A DNA stretch of 64,000 bases from the NCBI GenBank assembly GCA_911728435.2, contig OU452211.1:10522428-10586427 (forward strand), in the 5' to 3' direction. The notes below the pieces were generated by a model. It saw only the letters and a program-made list of their open reading frames with translations. It made no database searches and was not told where the DNA came from. Of this stretch, positions 33,376-44,159 are shown piece after piece. The first letter of the stretch is position 1, and the number at the start of each line of letters is the position of its first letter. The translations under genes and the position numbers were made by a program. The DNA is from Apoderus coryli (taxonomy: Eukaryota; Arthropoda; Insecta; Coleoptera; Attelabidae).

Positions 33376-33776
33376 TTATCTAAAAGGAGATTTCGAGAGG
33401 AGTTCCTGAAACGAGCCCAGCTTAAAATCCTTTAATCGTGCGGGCAGGTTATTGTACATAGCATAGATACAAAATGGAAAAGATCTGAGAAATAGTGCAG
33501 TCCTGTGAAGTGGAGGAGACAAAAGCGTGTGGACATCGGAACTGACGCAAATTTTATTATATAAATAAGGAGGATTCTTGAGTGTTACTACCGAACGAAA
33601 CAAAAGGCAGAGTGAAATCTCCTCCGGCTCGCCATATCCAACCACCTTGACGGCTTCAACATACGTGAGACTGGATCAAACTTGCGGATGCCATAGATGT
33701 ATCTTAAGCAACACTTCTGCAGACGTTGAATACGATTTTTATCGTGAAAAAATCTATCAAAAAATAATTTTAGCAA
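33376..33776 (-). pseudogene. C-terminal RT fragment of the FADDTQ lineage
   Basis: The minus strand reads RLQKCCLRYIYGIRKFDPVS, LKPSRWLDMASRRRFHSAF, then in another frame NPPYLYNKICVSSDVHTLLS and PFCIYAMYNNLPARLKDFKL to a stop at 33376. This is the domain after the RT thumb. The frameshift near 33590 inactivates it. It lies on the same strand as the copy at 31.6-33.0 kb but overlaps its domain content, so it is a separate insertion. Confidence 0.8.
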
Positions 33777-34830
33777 AAATGGGACACAATATGTTTGAGG
33801 AATGGATCAGTGCTATACGCATTTTGACTTTTATCGAATTGTTTGTTTGTGGACCTTCTAAAGACGAAGCAACTTTGTGGCGCCCTGGACAATGAGCTTC
33901 AGTTCGATAAGTGTATTAGCATTACTCATACATAAAATTAATGAAGAGCACTTGGCCCAACATCTTGGTGAAGATAACCACATAAAATTTAAAACGAATC
34001 AATTGATTTTAATCATCTCAACCCTGAAATAGCATATTATATTCTTCATACTTCATCAAAGATATGGAAACATTCAAACCATGGAGAGCTGATACTCTTC
34101 AGTCTCAACCAAAATGGGACACCACTCGGGCTATTTCGACGAGTGTGGACAGCCGGCATTAGATTTTCTAAATGACTCATTCCGATCATCGTAGCATTGA
34201 TATTTTTATAATACGCAAACTGACTCAGCTTAAATATTTTTTTTTTAATAATTACTTATCTTTTGTAATGGTTGATTTAATAGACAAAACCCTGTATATT
34301 TTTATAATTTGCTGATGCATACTCGTTAGATATTTTGTATATACGTATCAAATACAGTATATTTAATAATTTATTACAATTTATTATAGTAGATTCTGCG
34401 TGTCTTACACGTTGGAATATTTATCTGTTGTGACTTTTGGCAAATTAGAAGATTTCAAGTAATTTAATCACGGTAATTAATTATGTTGACAAGTAAATCT
34501 GTAAATCATTAATTTTAGATTAAAATATTTACCTACAATTATCTGCTTACATTCAAACTTAAGTATTTATACTATGTACGAGTATATGGTTAAATGTCAT
34601 GATTACAGACAGTGGCATCCTACAAAAATTTATAGAAGAGTATAAGCAATTATCTAGAATGCTTAGAAATAATTTATAATTTTTTTCAAAACAAAAAAAA
34701 AAATAAAATATTAAAAAAAAAAACCTTGATAAAGTCCGAGTTTTTTCGATTAGGCCATGCATATAATTAAAAGGTCTCAAAAATGTGCATTTTTACCAAA
34801 CTAGGACAGGAAATTATAGGGCATATAAAT
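33777..34830. other. No recognised gene
   Basis: AT-rich; an ACCCTGTATA terminus near 34288-34297 is the only familiar element. Confidence 0.45.
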
Positions 34831-34845
34831 TACAGGGTGTTCAAC
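34831..34845 (+). repeat. Mariner-like terminus TACAGGGTGTTC
   Basis: Same end sequence as the left end of the MITE at 22911. No convincing partner end is found downstream. Confidence 0.35.
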
Positions 34846-34974
34846 TAATTTTTCTCCTTAAAATTTTAGATATGTATGTTGTATGTAGAAAAGAGCAAGA
34901 TAGGTACTATTACAAAAAGATAGAAAAGCAAAATTTGCACTTTTTCATACAAAAATGTACAGTGTGTGTGTGTG

Positions 34975-35300
34975 TGTCCTGCGTAAATTTCACGACCCCA
35001 TTATTAGGAAAACAGATTTCAATTTTTTGGGGCCTTGGTTTGGTATAGGACGCTATCATACAGGACCTAATCAAGACCTAAGAAACTATCCTTAATGACC
35101 GTTCCGAAGAATGTCGTTTGGCATGCAAATAGCCCTTCATAATATCATTGTCCTGCGTAAATTTCACGACCCCATCCATTTGAGAAAATTAAGTTACGAG
35201 GGAAAACTTTTATATTTAATCCTGTAGGATATTAGACTAGGACACTATTATACCTGCATCCATTTGCCTAATAAACTGTCTACGCAACTGACATATTACT
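34975..35300 (+). repeat. Diverged tandem duplication with a 174-bp period
   Basis: A 27-base block beginning TGTCCTGCGTAAATTTCACG is identical at 34975-35001 and 35149-35175. Weaker similarity continues after each (AGGACGCTATCATAC against AGGACACTATTATAC). A short (GT)n run precedes the first copy. Confidence 0.6.
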
Positions 35301-37984
35301 TATCATTAATGATAAAGCATATATTTGAGCAAGTTTTAAAAATACTTAAAATTTAAAAATTGAAAAAACCGTATACACAAGAAGCATAGTAAATCTTTTT
35401 CTCTTATTGACCACATACTTTTATGCCCGCACCCCGAAACGTCTAAAACAAACGGTTTTCCATATGGGTAAATGCACACTTTTATCCATGTAGCCTCAAT
35501 AAAATAATAATAACTTCTCATATCAGTACTGTCAATAGATTTGTCACGCTAAAATAATTTTAATCTTATTTCAACCACTGCATGGTAACGAACTGATCTA
35601 TAAATAATATTCTTTCAAAACCCCCAAAAATAAAAACCCTTAACGCATTTAATATGCGTAAAAAACGTCCACACTTAATATGTATAATATTTCCCAAATT
35701 TTGTATATTTATTTAATCAAATTTTGTTTGTATACTCGTATATAAAATTCAAATATTTTTCCACAATGTGCTAAGTTACTAGTTGGTTTATACCAATTTT
35801 ATAGGTATTTTAATGGTATTTATTCGTTTCCAGACTTGGATAATTTTATTGTTCATTTAAGAACATGTATTCATTACTTTAAAAAGTTTTCTAAATTGTA
35901 ATAATACCACTGATGATGAGATTATAGAACCTCGAAACATGTATGCTGTTAGACAATTCAATTGACAATTATTGTGGAGTAGACAGACGTCTTTTATTTC
36001 TATCATTTATGATCCACGTCAGAAATGGATTAAGTATTTTGTAAAAAAAAAATAATAATTATTATTATTTTATAATAAATTATTTTTCTATAATAAATAA
36101 ATATAAAATAAATAATAGACGTGATTCACTCTGTATATGTGTAACTAAATACCTTCTTTTTCCTATTTCATTTGTAAAACAACATTTATTACGATTTCCT
36201 GACATATTTTGAAATAAAATAAAAAAGAACGAAAATATGTAAGCGCTATTTTCAATGTGTGCATTACTGTCAATAAATTTTATTGTCAGTTTTAAGAACA
36301 CTATATTACAGTGTCGATATATTTAGATCAATGTTTTCTATATGCATGTCAGCATTATTTCCACCAAATATACCCGTTGTCCTGCATTTTGAAAAGGCAT
36401 AGCCAACACAACAACAATGTGGTTTTAATAAAAAAAAAAAAAAAGAAACAACAACTCACGGTACTTTCATCTCAATGAGTTTCTAAGTATTCACCGAGGA
36501 TTTGGATAAAAAATCGCCACAGAAAGAAGAAAATTGGGGAAACTTTTTGCAAAATAGAAATGTACACTTACCATTTGCATCCAGGACACAAAGAAAGATG
36601 CTTAGATTATTGTCGTTAGGGCTTAAGGCCACATTTAAATTCAAAATAATACAGATTTTGTCGCACATATTATAGATCGATGAGATATTGTGAATTTTAA
36701 CCCGCAATTACTTAGCGAATGTGCTCCCGAAATGTTAGGACTTCAGACTCTATAAACATAAATTTTAACCAACCTTTTTTAACATAAAAGCCATTGGTTG
36801 ACAAATTTAGATATTTCCCTTCACACAGTGGCCTAGAATTATCTTGATGATTAATGTTTAGAATTTTAAATAATGGCGAAATACCCAAATGATGCATTAG
36901 TCGAATGGCGCCACAACAAACACATAGAAACAATTTCTTTATAAATATGTGTTTAATTTTATTCTTAATCAATTAATAAATATGTCAAATGTGTATTTTA
37001 AAAATAGGATTATTATTCCCGAATACAAATACTTTTACAAGAAAAAAGAAAACACTAAAAATATTTCAACCCTGTGTACAGGATCACGTAGACCCGTTAT
37101 CATGGATAAAATTTTAAAATACAAAAGTTTTAGGGTTTCTGCCGTAGTATCTTTATAACTATTGGATTAAAAAAAAATAGTTTTCAAAATTGAATTATAT
37201 TTTAAAGCTGTTACGAAAACTAGTCTTTGGTAAGCTGTTAAAACCTTGCTATAAACAACTAACTCATCCTCTATTCCAGTATATTATTATCCTGTTAAGA
37301 AAATGGTACAAATTTAATGAAATCTCTTTTGGATAATATTTGTTTTTGTCTAAAAATGACATCAACTCTATTATATCTGTTCTCAACATTTATATTGCTG
37401 TAAGGCTGAAACTGTATGTGACTTGCGACTAAATGGATTCTGGTTTAACACAGCTTCAAAATCTACATACAGAATGACATTGGTTGATGAAATTTGTTTA
37501 ATATACTTATTAAACTGTATAGCAAACATAGTAGCGTATTTCTACAGTTTAATGAGCTGCGGTTAAAAAAATACAAAATATATTATTTTATTCACTATAG
37601 GATCTTTTTTTACTGGTGAAAAGTTTCACAACTGTAGAACTCACTACGCAGCCAGGTATTTCATCTGTTCACTAATGAAGTATTTCTTACTCTGCCAGTG
37701 GAATTCCTCTTGCCAAGAATCGTACCGGATATACCAGGTGTCCCACCAAAAAGGATTTCGATCGATTATCGATTATGGAGGAACTACACAATCTCAAAAT
37801 CTGGAGTAGTACTTTAATGGAGCCCATTCGGCTAAAATATTTTTGAGTCTTGTACTTCCGGTTATACCGGAAGTGGGTCTCAACTTCCTTATTTTAAATA
37901 CGACCCTGATATAAATTATATATTTTTTGGATGCTACTCGTAATTCTAAAGATAGTTCATGTATAATTTTGTTATGTTATGTTA
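35301..37984. other. No recognised gene; one hammerhead-like motif
   Basis: CTGATGA at 35910-35916 and GAAAC at 35934-35938 enclose a three-pair GAG/CTC stem, followed by ATGT. A TACCAGGTGTCCC terminus lies near 37734. Short minus-strand frames at 36483-36972 could not be assigned. Confidence 0.4.
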
Positions 37985-38101
37985 GGTTCAGTCGGGGTTC
38001 CGTAAGGGCTACAGCTGTGCAACTGCACTTCTGGATGTTACTGATGACATTTTGCGTGATCTCGATACCGGTAAGTGTTCTACTTTGCTATTGATAGATT
38101 A
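37985..38101 (+). pseudogene. RT fragment, left part, split by a DNA transposon
   Basis: Reads QSGFRKGYSCATALLDVTDD, ILRDLDTGKCSTLLLIDY and stops at the transposon boundary. The sequence continues in frame at 40514 when the insertion and one TTA are removed. This is the region leading to the first catalytic aspartate (LIDYSKAFD). Confidence 0.85.
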
Positions 38102-40513
38102 CACAGGCCAACACACATTTTGGTGCCTGCGATTTTTTAACTGTTCCTGAGTAATTTTTGGATGCAGAATGTAAAAAGGTTCTCAGATTTTGTCTATCAG
38201 ATCTAGTTTTTGAGATTTTTTAAAAAATTGTGTATATAATTTACGTTATAACTGTTATAATATATAATATTACTATTGACAGTTAAAAAAAACAAAGACA
38301 CATGGATTTAAGTATTTATTGCAAAAACTTAATTTACATAATTACATTAGTCACTAATCACATAAAAATTTTCTTTTATACGATTTTCTAGAATGGAGTT
38401 TACTAGGGCAGTCTCGCTGAAGGCTCCAGCAGTAGTCCGCCATCATGTGGCTATCCCATCGTCCTTGATAACGATCTTCCATAGTTTTAATATCCTGGTG
38501 GAATCTTTCCCCCTGTTCTTCACTACAATCACCTAAGTTTTCTGGAAAACGATCTAGGTGGCTGTGGAGGTAGTGAACTTTTATACTCATGTTACAGCCG
38601 AGAATATTAAAATTTGAAAGCATAGTTTCCACTAATTCTACGTAATTGTCTGCTTTATGATTGCCAAGAAAATTTTGTACTACTTGAACAAATGAACTCC
38701 AAGCGTTAGATTCAGTCTCGTTCATTGATGTGGTGAATTGTGGATCTTTAACAAGTTGCCTTATTTGAGGACCATCAAATATACCAGCTTTTAGTTTTTC
38801 CGTGCTAATGCCAGGAAATTTACGTGACAAATACCCAAAACAATTTCCATCTCGATTTAAGGCCTTCACAAATTGCTTCATTAGGCCTAGCTTGATATGC
38901 AAGGGCGGAAGTAAGATTTTTTCTCTTGAAACCAAAGGTTCGTTGATCACGTTTTGTATTCCTTGAATCATGACATCTCTTGAAGGCCAATTTTTGTTAA
39001 CCCAGTGCTCATTTTTAGCTCTGCTGTCCCAAAGGCACAAAAAACAAGGATATTTTGTATAACCACTCTGCTGTCCAAGGAGGAAGTTAATCATTTTTAA
39101 ATCAACACAAATTGACCACTGATGTTCTTCGTATTTAATTTTTCTCAAAACTAATGCTATTGTTTCATATTCTTCCTTCATGGTAGTAGAATGACCAATA
39201 GGAATTGAGCCATATTTGTTACCGTTATGTAAAAGAACACATTTTAAACTACGTTTTGAACTGTCAATAAAAAGGCGCCAATCATCTGGAGTGTATTCAG
39301 ACAAACCCATTTTTTCTAAGAGCCCTTTTATATTGTTACAGAATACCAAGTCATTTTCCTGAGTGAAAAAAGGCAGCAGATCCTTATCTCTTTTACGATA
39401 AAATGTAATATTAGTACCTCGACAAAGTAGATTTTTTTCTTTTAATCTGGATGCAAGTAATTCAGCGGATTCCTTTGAGAGATTCAGGTCTCTTATAAGA
39501 TCGTTTAGTTCTTCTTGATTGAAACACTGCGGAGTTGCTAAATCTGCTTCAAAATCGCTGTCGTTTTCTGATTGAATTCTTTTAACTTCGTCAGACGTTG
39601 ATGTTTCTGTATCATCTTCTGTCAGTTTGGGTAGACTGCTGAATGATGGAACGGGTATTTCTTCCGAATGCACTACAGGCCTTCTTGCAGAATCTAGATC
39701 AGGATATGTCCATTTGTGTCTATTGTTTCTATTTATGCCTTTAATATTAACGAGACAAAAATAGCAGTCGTCATGATGGTTCCGCGGTTCTCTCCAAACC
39801 ATTGGTACACCAAACTTTAGGCACTTCCTCTTTCCAGTTGTCCACTGTCGCAAATGTTCAACACATGTTTTACATATGAAATGTGGGGCCCAAGATTTAT
39901 CTTGATCTCCTAAATGAACGCCAAAATAGGCAAGATAAGCTCTTTTCACAAAGTCAGAAATCCTTTTTCTGCTCTCTTTCAAAGTGTATTCACCACACAC
40001 ATAACAAAAAACATCGGGATGATTTACACAGGTACGTCTGCTTGTGGATGCCATTGTTTCAGTTTAGTGTCTTGATACTACAAAACGACCAAAATTTACA
40101 CAAAATGATAGCACAACTTTACTTGGGAAAACTCAGTAATATACTAAATCAAGTACAGCCAAGCAGGTATAGAAGGATCGGGTCATAGGCAATTACAGGT
40201 ATAAAAGTAAGTAAGAGCATTGTATTGAGTAGTTCCTAGTATAGGAACATTGGGTCAGGGACAATTCCAGGTATCCATTTGGCTAATTAGATTCTGGGAA
40301 ATTCCTATTTTGACGATTAAGTACATATTTATCTCTTTATTTGTTGTCCTTTATCAGAAAAAAATATATCATTTAACCTGTAACGTGTATCTCAAAAACT
40401 AGAGCTGATAGAAAAAATCTGGTGGCATTTTTGGAATCAGCACATTAAAAACATCTAAAATCAGATGTTAGATTTCTGGCACCAAATTTTTTTTTTCATT
40501 TTGTTGGCCTGTG
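38102..40513 (-). mobile_element. Intact 2.4-kb DNA transposon with CACAGGCC termini
   Basis: Perfect 12-bp inverted ends CACAGGCCAACA. After a variable stretch a TTGGTGCC box follows, and further inward a matching ATCTCAAAAACTAGA...TCTGATAGA tract (38190-38220 and 40388-40425), so imperfect inverted repeats extend about 120 bp. TTA on both sides (38099-38101 and 40514-40516) is a 3-bp target duplication, and its removal restores the interrupted RT frame. One minus-strand gene fills most of the interior. CAC...GTG ends with a 3-bp duplication suggest the CACTA/Chapaev-like group, but this is inference. Confidence 0.88.
38354..40054 (-). CDS. Putative DDE transposase with ZAD-like zinc finger, 566 aa
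   Basis: Uninterrupted and intronless. Residues 17-20 (CYVC) and 61-64 (CKTC) form a C2-C2 pair spaced like a ZAD-type zinc finger, and a third pair lies at 97-100 (CYFC). Residues 140-175 are acidic and serine-rich. The C-terminal two thirds show LFIDSS (D264), CVDLK (D318) followed by CFLC (337-340), PPLHIKLG (H386) and CSEEQGERFHQD (E512/E513, H519), a pattern compatible with an RNase H-fold D-D-E transposase carrying a CxxC insertion as in RAG/CMC-type enzymes. That assignment is mine from motif order, not a known match. The start at 40054 is the first ATG. AATAAA on the minus strand (38315-38320) lies 34 bases past the stop. Its position between inverted ends supports the role. Confidence 0.75.
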   Translation of the reverse strand: MASTSRRTCVNHPDVFCYVCGEYTLKESRKRISDFVKRAYLAYFGVHLGDQDKSWAPHFICKTCVEHLRQWTTGKRKCLKFGVPMVWREPRNHHDDCYFCLVNIKGINRNNRHKWTYPDLDSARRPVVHSEEIPVPSFSSLPKLTEDDTETSTSDEVKRIQSENDSDFEADLATPQCFNQEELNDLIRDLNLSKESAELLASRLKEKNLLCRGTNITFYRKRDKDLLPFFTQENDLVFCNNIKGLLEKMGLSEYTPDDWRLFIDSSKRSLKCVLLHNGNKYGSIPIGHSTTMKEEYETIALVLRKIKYEEHQWSICVDLKMINFLLGQQSGYTKYPCFLCLWDSRAKNEHWVNKNWPSRDVMIQGIQNVINEPLVSREKILLPPLHIKLGLMKQFVKALNRDGNCFGYLSRKFPGISTEKLKAGIFDGPQIRQLVKDPQFTTSMNETESNAWSSFVQVVQNFLGNHKADNYVELVETMLSNFNILGCNMSIKVHYLHSHLDRFPENLGDCSEEQGERFHQDIKTMEDRYQGRWDSHMMADYCWSLQRDCPSKLHSRKSYKRKFLCD

Positions 40514-40812
40514 TTATTCAAAGGCGTTTGATACCATAAGTCATGACATTTTACTGGCAGTTCTCAGCTTTTCCGGATTTTCTTCAAGTGCTTTGAATTT
40601 TCTGAAGAGTTATTTGCACGGTCGTCGTCAATTTGTTGAAACACTTAATGGAAGATCTGACTTGGGCTACGTAGCTTGTGGTCTACCTCAGGGATCAGTA
40701 TTGGAACCTCTGCTTCTCTGTATATGTACATCCAACCTTCCAAGCTGTCTTAATAACAGCAAATAAACTGTTTATTATTATTATACTTATGCCCAGCTGT
40801 TTTCGAAATTCC
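40514..40812 (+). pseudogene. RT fragment, right part, split by a DNA transposon
   Basis: Continues the frame left at 38101: YSKAFDTISHDILLAVLSFS, FLKSYLHGRRQFVETLNG, then VACGLPQGSVLEPLLLCICT. After a stop and a small disturbed stretch YAQLFSKF near 40790-40808 may be what remains of the FADDTQLF block. It is then cut by mariner-like sequence at about 40813. Two different DNA transposons have therefore hit this one RT copy. Confidence 0.8.
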
Positions 40813-41757
40813 CCAAAATGTTGACCGTAGAACAAAGAGTTTTTATAGTGCAATGCTATGGAAGACGTCACTGCTTTTATCGCTATGTAGTGGAGGAATT
40901 TCACCGCAAATTTCCTGGCGTAAAGTTTCGAAAATTCACAAATTGGTGAAAATATTTGAAAGAACAGGAGCAATTTTTGATATTAAAAAAGAAAAGAAAC
41001 AATATAATGAGCACGGTGCCAATACAGTTTTGATATTGGAATCTGTAAATGAAGAAACAGGGCTAAGAATTTAGAGGTGGTGGCGAAATCTCCCACTCAA
41101 AAAGTTATAAAACAAAATAAAATTTATCCTTACAAGCCTCATTTCAACCAAACTTTGGAGGATGGGGATGAAGCAAAAAGGCTAGATTTTTGTTTCTGGG
41201 TTGGAAATAAGATTTTAAACGGCAATAGAAATTTCACAAGCTTATAATATTTTCTGACGAATCAACACTAAGTAAAGATAATCCCGAATTTAGAATTCCC
41301 GCCACACGTCAGTCAATGTGTGGTGTGCTATTTCATATTACGGTATCATTGGGCCTTATTTTTTCGAAGATACTTGTGACAGGGCAAGGTCTTTGCAACT
41401 ACTAGATCATTTCGAAGAGCTGCCCCTGGATTATCGCAACGCGATGTATTTTCAGCAAGATGGGTGCCCTGCACGTTGCGCTGGAGAGGTTAGAGAATGG
41501 CTGAACAAGAAATTCGGTGTCAGATGGATAGGAAGAAATAGACCAGTTTTATGGCCCCAAGAAGTTCCGACCTGACATTAGCCGATTCTTTCCTTTCGAC
41601 AAACGCCCCCTAACGGCGAAACGGTTTGACATAGCCAAAATCTGTTTTCACCATTGCGTTTTTGATGAAATTTGAGCCTGAAGTACTCTTTCGGTATCTG
41701 TGATAGAAACATAAGTTCCCATAGAACAAATTGTCTATTTCGGGTCACCCTGTACTT
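40813..41757 (+). pseudogene. DD41D mariner-like transposase remnant
   Basis: Starts MLTVEQRVFIVQCYGRRHCF (40818), FHRKFPGVKFRKF, then decays; IIFSDESTLS near 41245-41275 holds the first aspartate. An 85-codon open stretch at 41318-41575 gives IGPYFFEDT, MYFQQDGCPARCAGEVREWL with the second aspartate, and VRWIGRNRPVLWPQEVP. The third aspartate block is lost. The right terminus GGGTCACCCTGTA is at about 41745-41757. Confidence 0.8.
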
Positions 41758-43370
41758 TGTATAAAGTTAACTGTTCTGAAAAAAGAAGATACCTAAGAGA
41801 AATTAAAAAACCAGTGTAAAAGATTCCTAATTTAATATAATGAAACTCCAGCTTAGTATAATTTAACAGCAGTTAAAGTGCAAATCAGCCGTATAGGACT
41901 GTAATTAAAATCACCCGTTGAAAATACGATATAATATACTGAAATTAATTTCTGTCTTTTAAAAACTTTTCAAATTTTGATGGTGCACAGTCTAATATAC
42001 ATCCAGTTCTGCTATTTTAACAAATGTTCTCAGTCCTGAAAACTTTTTAATAGTAATGCGGGCAATATTCAGCACGCGCTTTTTGTCAACTTGTGTAATT
42101 AATTGAAACGGAAAACTTCTGCGGAAAAGTTGTTTATTTTGCCAATCAAGTCTGTCGTCCTGTTCATTTACCGTTTCTCACCCTTCTCGTCATAGAACTT
42201 CTGTTTTTATGAGTTTATTTCGATACACATCTGCCAAAATGAAGGGTTTCCAGATTTAATATACTACGTCAACATTGCTTTATTATACGTTTTTATCAAG
42301 GAAAACTTGACATTCAACAATCAAAGGTTATATTTTGCACGCGAAATAAAAGATGAACAAACTTTGTGCAAGATTTTGCTTTAATAGTTGACCACAAACG
42401 ATTTATAATGCTTTTAATTTACTCATTGCTAAATGGCTACATACTGACGATTCGATTAAATACACTGCTGACTCTTTGACGAATTTGAATGGCCAGATCC
42501 CTAGTTAAGTAAAATAATTTTTTGGTTTTGCAATTGTAGATGAATATTTTAAAACAGTAAGAATCGTCAACTACAAGGGGTTGGAGCGGCATGCACCTCT
42601 TCTTCATTCACCTGGGAGACTCGCAAGATTACCTTTGCTCAAGGCCAATTAAGGGTCCAAAAATAATCTCATGATATTTATTTGTAAAAAATTTAATTAT
42701 CCCCCTAATGGATTTTTGTTGTTGAGTCTAAATTTAAGAATAGAAAACAGACGTTCATTTTGTAATAATATAGATCCATGCTTTTAAAACAACATTAAGC
42801 GAAATAATAAAAATTAAAGCGATGCACAAAGCAGATAGTCGAATTTCCTATATGATTTATATCTGAAATAGTCTATTTGTAAAACGCAACTGTTAAGCTT
42901 TCATGGTTTGGTACGTTGCCAATACATCAATTTAGTGAAAAATAATTTCATTGTAGTATTGTTTTTTTTTTGGGTGTATTTAGATTTTGAAAAATATTCA
43001 ATGGGTCTAGGTCAGATGTTTAAAAGCTTTTAATGATTTGAGATTAACTTTACAAAATAACCCATCTATCAAAAATTACGAGAGTGTTGCTGGAAAATAC
43101 GGACAATACACGAAACAATAAATATGTATCCATTGATTAATATATTGTGTATAATATATTGTGCAACGAGCAAGAATGATTATTATTAATTTTCGACGAG
43201 TATAAGAATGCTACAAATTTACACGTTCCTTGATCAACAATTAAATTACATTTTTCAATATTGCAACTATACTTAGTCCTAGGAGCCTGAGAAAACACTG
43301 GGAAACATAAAACATTGACACCTTGTTGCTATTTTGATCCTTCTACTTTGTTTAACAATTCGAAGCCCAA
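41758..43370. other. No recognised gene
   Basis: About 1.6 kb, AT-rich, without RT, transposase or repeat signals that I can support. Confidence 0.5.
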
Positions 43371-43371
43371 T

Positions 43372-44157
43372 TCATACAATTTTGCCATAGTTTTCATCGA
43401 ACGCATTCGACAGGTCAAACAGGAACGCCACAACATAAAAACCTCCATCCATCAGATCGTGCACTCTCTGAATGAACTGAAGTGTACAGGTTTCCGTTGA
43501 AAAACCCTCCCTGAAGCCGTGCTGACATTCACTCAAAACGTTAGTAAATTTTAAAAATTCAAATATTCTGTCTGCTACAATCTTTTCTATAATCTTAGAT
43601 AAAGTACTTAGCAGGGCTATAGGCCTGTAATTCTCCAGCGCTAGTTCATTACCTTTTTTATATATAGGGATAATGAGGGCATTTTTTAATTGATCTGGAA
43701 ATATCCCGCATTGTATCGACATGTTTAGTAACTCGGCTATTACAGGGGAAAGCATATCTAAGGAATGCTTAAATATTTTAATAGGGATACAATCCATACC
43801 AGTGGACCCTTTGTTTGGGAAGTTCTTGATTGTTCTAGCCACATCATGCGAAGACACCGGAGAGAAAAACATACTCCGAGGATTAAACGCACACACAGTA
43901 CATGATGCTGAAAAGCCTCCGCCAAAATGAGAGGTCAATCTAGCTTGAATGACCGTACTGTGGTTTAATAGCGCCAAACACCCCTCACCATCAATTCGTT
44001 GTTGTTTTTGGTCGACAGTGAGCTCATGCGCCACCCACTTTGCACAGAGCTTTCGCATACCCAAATGTTCGTATAAAATGGTAAATACACTATCATCTGA
44101 TATCTTTACAATGTCAGCTAACTCGTGCACCTTCAATTTGCGATCGTTCATAACCAA
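43372..44157 (-). CDS. Open chimaera: mariner helix-turn-helix fused to RT fingers
   Basis: Residues 1-60 are a mariner transposase DNA-binding segment: MVMNDRKLKVHELADIVKIS, ILYEHLGMRKLCAKWVAHEL, TVDQKQQRIDGEGCLALLN. From about residue 65 the protein is a non-LTR RT start: GSTGMDCIPIKIFKHSLD, LIIPIYKKGNELALENYRPI, ALLSTLSKIIEKIVADRIFE, CQHGFREGFSTETCTLQFIQ, AFLFDLSNAFD, then seven unrelated residues and a stop. The 261-codon frame has no break across the junction near 43975. The RT lacks its catalytic DD block, so no RT activity is expected. It may be a chance fusion kept open by youth; transcription evidence would be needed to call it a gene. Confidence 0.6.
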   Translation of the reverse strand: MVMNDRKLKVHELADIVKISDDSVFTILYEHLGMRKLCAKWVAHELTVDQKQQRIDGEGCLALLNHSTVIQARLTSHFGGGFSASCTVCAFNPRSMFFSPVSSHDVARTIKNFPNKGSTGMDCIPIKIFKHSLDMLSPVIAELLNMSIQCGIFPDQLKNALIIPIYKKGNELALENYRPIALLSTLSKIIEKIVADRIFEFLKFTNVLSECQHGFREGFSTETCTLQFIQRVHDLMDGGFYVVAFLFDLSNAFDENYGKIV

Positions 44158-44159
44158 TT

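Noticed and set aside
36483..36972. Minus-strand frames that might be host exons
   Set aside because: Interrupted by stops, no recognised domain and no clear splice sites.
39883..40188. Plus-strand 101-codon frame overlapping the transposase start
   Set aside because: Lies antisense to the ZAD-like region and lacks any family match.
42000..43300. Possible gene in a 1.6-kb gap
   Set aside because: Only short frames, no conserved motif on either strand.
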